From Lachnospiraceae bacterium (GTDB taxonomy: Bacteria > Bacillota > Clostridia > Lachnospirales > Lachnospiraceae), in NCBI GenBank assembly GCA_017470935.1, contig JAFUXG010000038.1:1-33829 (forward strand): a DNA stretch of 33,829 nt. The letters run 5' to 3'. The position numbers were made by a program, and so were the translations under genes. Shown in pieces: positions 31,950-33,829 of this stretch; the stretch's first letter is position 1; each line of letters begins with the position of its first letter. The notes beneath the pieces were generated by a model. The model had not been told where the DNA came from. It did not search any database and worked only from the letters and a program-made list of their open reading frames with translations.

Positions 31950-33587
31950 ATGGAAGAGACAAAGCGAAAGAAACTTATCAGGAAGGCGGCAACCATTTTC
32001 ATTGTGGTGCTGTTGCTGCTTACATTTTTCTCAAATACAATTATGAATTATTCTCTGCCGGAGGTGGCTACGGAGCCCGTTACATCCGGGACGGTTTCTA
32101 ATAAGGTGAGAGGCCAGGGAGTGGTGGAGACTAATACTGACAGTGAGATTACGGTGAGTGGAAATCGCAAGGTGAAGGAGGTCAAGGTACAGGCCGGTGA
32201 TGAGGTGAAGAAGGGTGATGTGCTTGTGACCTTTGAAGAGGGTGAGAATACAGAGCTTGATGAGGCGGAGAATACTCTTGAGAGCTTAGAGCTCAGCTAT
32301 GCGAAGTCCCTGCTCAAATCAGCACCGGACTATACAGAAGACAACATAGGGATAAAGGATGCAAAGCAGGATCTGCAGGATGCTATTGACGCACAGGAGA
32401 AGGCAGCAAAGAATGACAAGGCATTAAAGGCTGCCAAGAAGGAATATGATAAGACCAAAGCCAGTATAGAGACCACACAGGCTACGGTAGACAGCCTGCA
32501 GGCAAAGGCGGACGCATTTGCGGAGATAGGTGATTACGATACCATTGTCTCCCAGCTGGCAGATGATGAGAAGGCTATGAAGCGTCTGAAGGAGGACCTT
32601 GAGATTGCGAAGGCAGGTGGGGAGGATACACTTTCCATTGACCGTGAGATAGAGGATAAGCAGGCTGCCATTGACAAGGAGAAAAAGCTTGTGGAGTCAT
32701 TGAAATCCAGCAAGGAAATATCAACCAGTCTTGCTGCTGCTAAGAAAAGCCTTGCCAATCTGCAGGATACGCTGGCAACACAGGAAGCAAAGGTGACTGA
32801 GCTTTCTGCAAACCAGACGCTTGCAGATGCAAAGACTGCAGTAAAGGAAAAGAAGAAGACATTAGAATCTCTTGTCCGTGCTCTTGATAAGAGGAAGGAA
32901 GATGATGCTTTAACAGCTAAATCAGAGGCACTTGATGATGAGGCTGCCCAGAAGGAGATAGAGGAGCAGAAGGAAAAGGTAGAAAAGATCAAGAACGGTG
33001 ATGACCTTAAGGAGATTAAAGCCACAGAGGATGGCGTGGTTGCTGACATCAGTGTAAAGGAAGGGGACAGCGTATCAGCTGATACGCCTATTGCAAGACT
33101 GCAGCTTAAGGATAGTGGATATATTGTAAAGATCAGTGTTACAAAGGAACAGAGCAGGCTCATTAAGATTGGTGATGAGGCCACAGTTGAAAATGTATGG
33201 GATGACAGTGTATCAGCCAGTGTGAAGAGCATAAGAGTGGATACGGAAAATCCTAACCAGAATATGATAGTGACCTTTGAGGTCAAGGGAAATGTGCAGG
33301 TTGGTGAGAATCTGGCATTTTCTGTAGGAGAGAGAAATAACCGCTATGATGCAGTTGTTCCGAACAATGCAGTGAAGGAGGACAGCAAGGGCAAGTTCGT
33401 GCTTGTTGTGAAGCAAAAGGGTACGCCCCTTGGAAACCGCTACACGGTAAAGCGTGCGGATGTTGAGGTGCAGGCATCGGATGATACATCCTCAGGTGTC
33501 ACAGGCGGAGTGTATGAATATGAGGACGTGGTTACCAATTCCTCAAAGCCCTTAGAGAATGGGATGCAGGTAAGGCTTGTGCAGTAA
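31950..33587 (+). CDS. HlyD/MacA-type membrane fusion (adaptor) protein (545 aa)
   Basis: The adaptor of a tripartite-like or MacB-type export pump. It has one N-terminal membrane anchor (residues 12-31), then a biotinyl-lipoyl-like half (GNRKVKEVKVQAGDEVKKGDVLVTF, residues about 67-91). A very long K/E/A/D-rich coiled coil follows from about 95 to 350, and then the second lipoyl half (EDGVVADISVKEGDSVSADTPIARL) and beta-barrel domains to the end. An AAGGAGG site lies 9 nt before ATG 31950. In Firmicutes such genes usually precede an ATPase and an FtsX-like permease; neither is seen in the 242 nt that remain. Confidence 0.9.
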   Translation: MEETKRKKLIRKAATIFIVVLLLLTFFSNTIMNYSLPEVATEPVTSGTVSNKVRGQGVVETNTDSEITVSGNRKVKEVKVQAGDEVKKGDVLVTFEEGENTELDEAENTLESLELSYAKSLLKSAPDYTEDNIGIKDAKQDLQDAIDAQEKAAKNDKALKAAKKEYDKTKASIETTQATVDSLQAKADAFAEIGDYDTIVSQLADDEKAMKRLKEDLEIAKAGGEDTLSIDREIEDKQAAIDKEKKLVESLKSSKEISTSLAAAKKSLANLQDTLATQEAKVTELSANQTLADAKTAVKEKKKTLESLVRALDKRKEDDALTAKSEALDDEAAQKEIEEQKEKVEKIKNGDDLKEIKATEDGVVADISVKEGDSVSADTPIARLQLKDSGYIVKISVTKEQSRLIKIGDEATVENVWDDSVSASVKSIRVDTENPNQNMIVTFEVKGNVQVGENLAFSVGERNNRYDAVVPNNAVKEDSKGKFVLVVKQKGTPLGNRYTVKRADVEVQASDDTSSGVTGGVYEYEDVVTNSSKPLENGMQVRLVQ

Positions 33588-33650
33588 ATTACTGTTTAGT
33601 TAAATTTTGAAACCGTACGCCGTCTGCCTTGCACAGATACCCTCAGGTCA

Positions 33651-33829
33651 GATGGCGGATTGGACGGGATAAGAACTTCTAGATGTCCCGGGTAGACTTT
33701 GGTACCGTCCGTGGCAAGGTGCTTAGTCGCCATCCATGGCTCCGGCGCACCTGCGAGGCCTCCATGCCTCGCATCCACTAGGTTTCTTACGGGACATCAA
33801 GAAGTTCTAATCCCTTTCCAAATGCCATC
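33651..33829. repeat. Large inverted-repeat element at the right edge
   Basis: Arms at 33651-33689 and 33791-33829 pair at 31 of 39 positions; the inner 24 bases (GGGAT...GATGTCCC) pair at 22 of 24. The 100-nt interior has its own hairpins, GCCAT/ATGGC (33729-33740) and TGCGAGGC/GCCTCGCA (33752-33773). It is GC-richer than typical gaps here and contains no ORF. It may continue past the window. A MITE-like element or a structured RNA is possible. Confidence 0.65.

Noticed and set aside
33690-33720. GGTACCGTCCGTGG, similar to a T-box antiterminator
   Set aside because: The invariant GGTGGNACCGCG core is not matched, there is no specifier-loop region, and no aminoacyl-tRNA or amino-acid gene follows in the window.

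Overview
The window looks like part of a low-to-mid GC Firmicutes chromosome, most likely a gut or rumen Lachnospiraceae (class Clostridia). The evidence is the gene order gdpP-rplI-dnaB, Firmicutes-type AGGAGG ribosome sites, a YqeY protein, a DUF1934 protein next to glutamate racemase, and a DUF4143 ATPase. The species call is an inference; no rRNA or tRNA gene was seen.

Layout. (1) 1-8090 is an AT-rich accessory island. It opens with the cut-off end of an IS3-type insertion sequence. A lone membrane-protein gene follows, then a tight three-gene operon: a 4-TM membrane protein, a 287-residue protein with three similar strand motifs spaced about 100 residues apart, and a 532-residue protein with an HEAFH zinc-protease motif. 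I do not recognise this operon, and it is the best candidate here for an undescribed system. Next come a 69-residue protein with its own promoter, long leader and terminator, a broken KAP-type P-loop NTPase, two small ORFs (one a zinc ribbon), and a decayed Rpn/PD-(D/E)XK-type gene. A terminator with a perfect 23-bp stem closes the island. (2) 8261-18615 is core chromosome: a polyprenyl glycosylphosphotransferase, a VanZ-like protein, D-Ala-D-Ala ligase, glutamate racemase, a DUF1934 protein, a methyltransferase, GdpP, ribosomal protein L9 and replicative helicase DnaB. This joins cell-envelope precursor supply, c-di-AMP turnover and replication. Several intergenic gaps hold palindromic or tandem repeats. 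(3) 18729-20401 (minus strand) holds a MerR regulator fused to a methyltransferase and a YqeY protein. (4) 20557-24571 holds iteron-like repeats, a DUF4143 ATPase, a glycerophosphodiester phosphodiesterase with an inserted 7-residue repeat, and a GH1 beta-glucosidase. (5) 24687-26627 is a small accessory patch: an hsdR relic, an unknown 208-residue protein, and a DinJ/YafQ-type toxin-antitoxin pair. (6) 26999-33587 carries a sugar-type ABC uptake operon (an unusual 901-residue lipoprotein plus two permeases, no ATPase) and an HlyD/MacA-type adaptor. The window ends in a large inverted-repeat element.

How the genes fit together. Ddl and MurI supply D-amino acids for peptidoglycan. The sugar-phosphate transferase starts a surface glycan on a lipid carrier. 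GdpP sets c-di-AMP levels, which in Firmicutes affect wall and turgor homeostasis. The ABC uptake genes and the beta-glucosidase suggest oligosaccharide use. Two secreted or membrane proteins (the phosphodiesterase and the lipoprotein) carry in-frame low-complexity insertions inside otherwise conserved domains.
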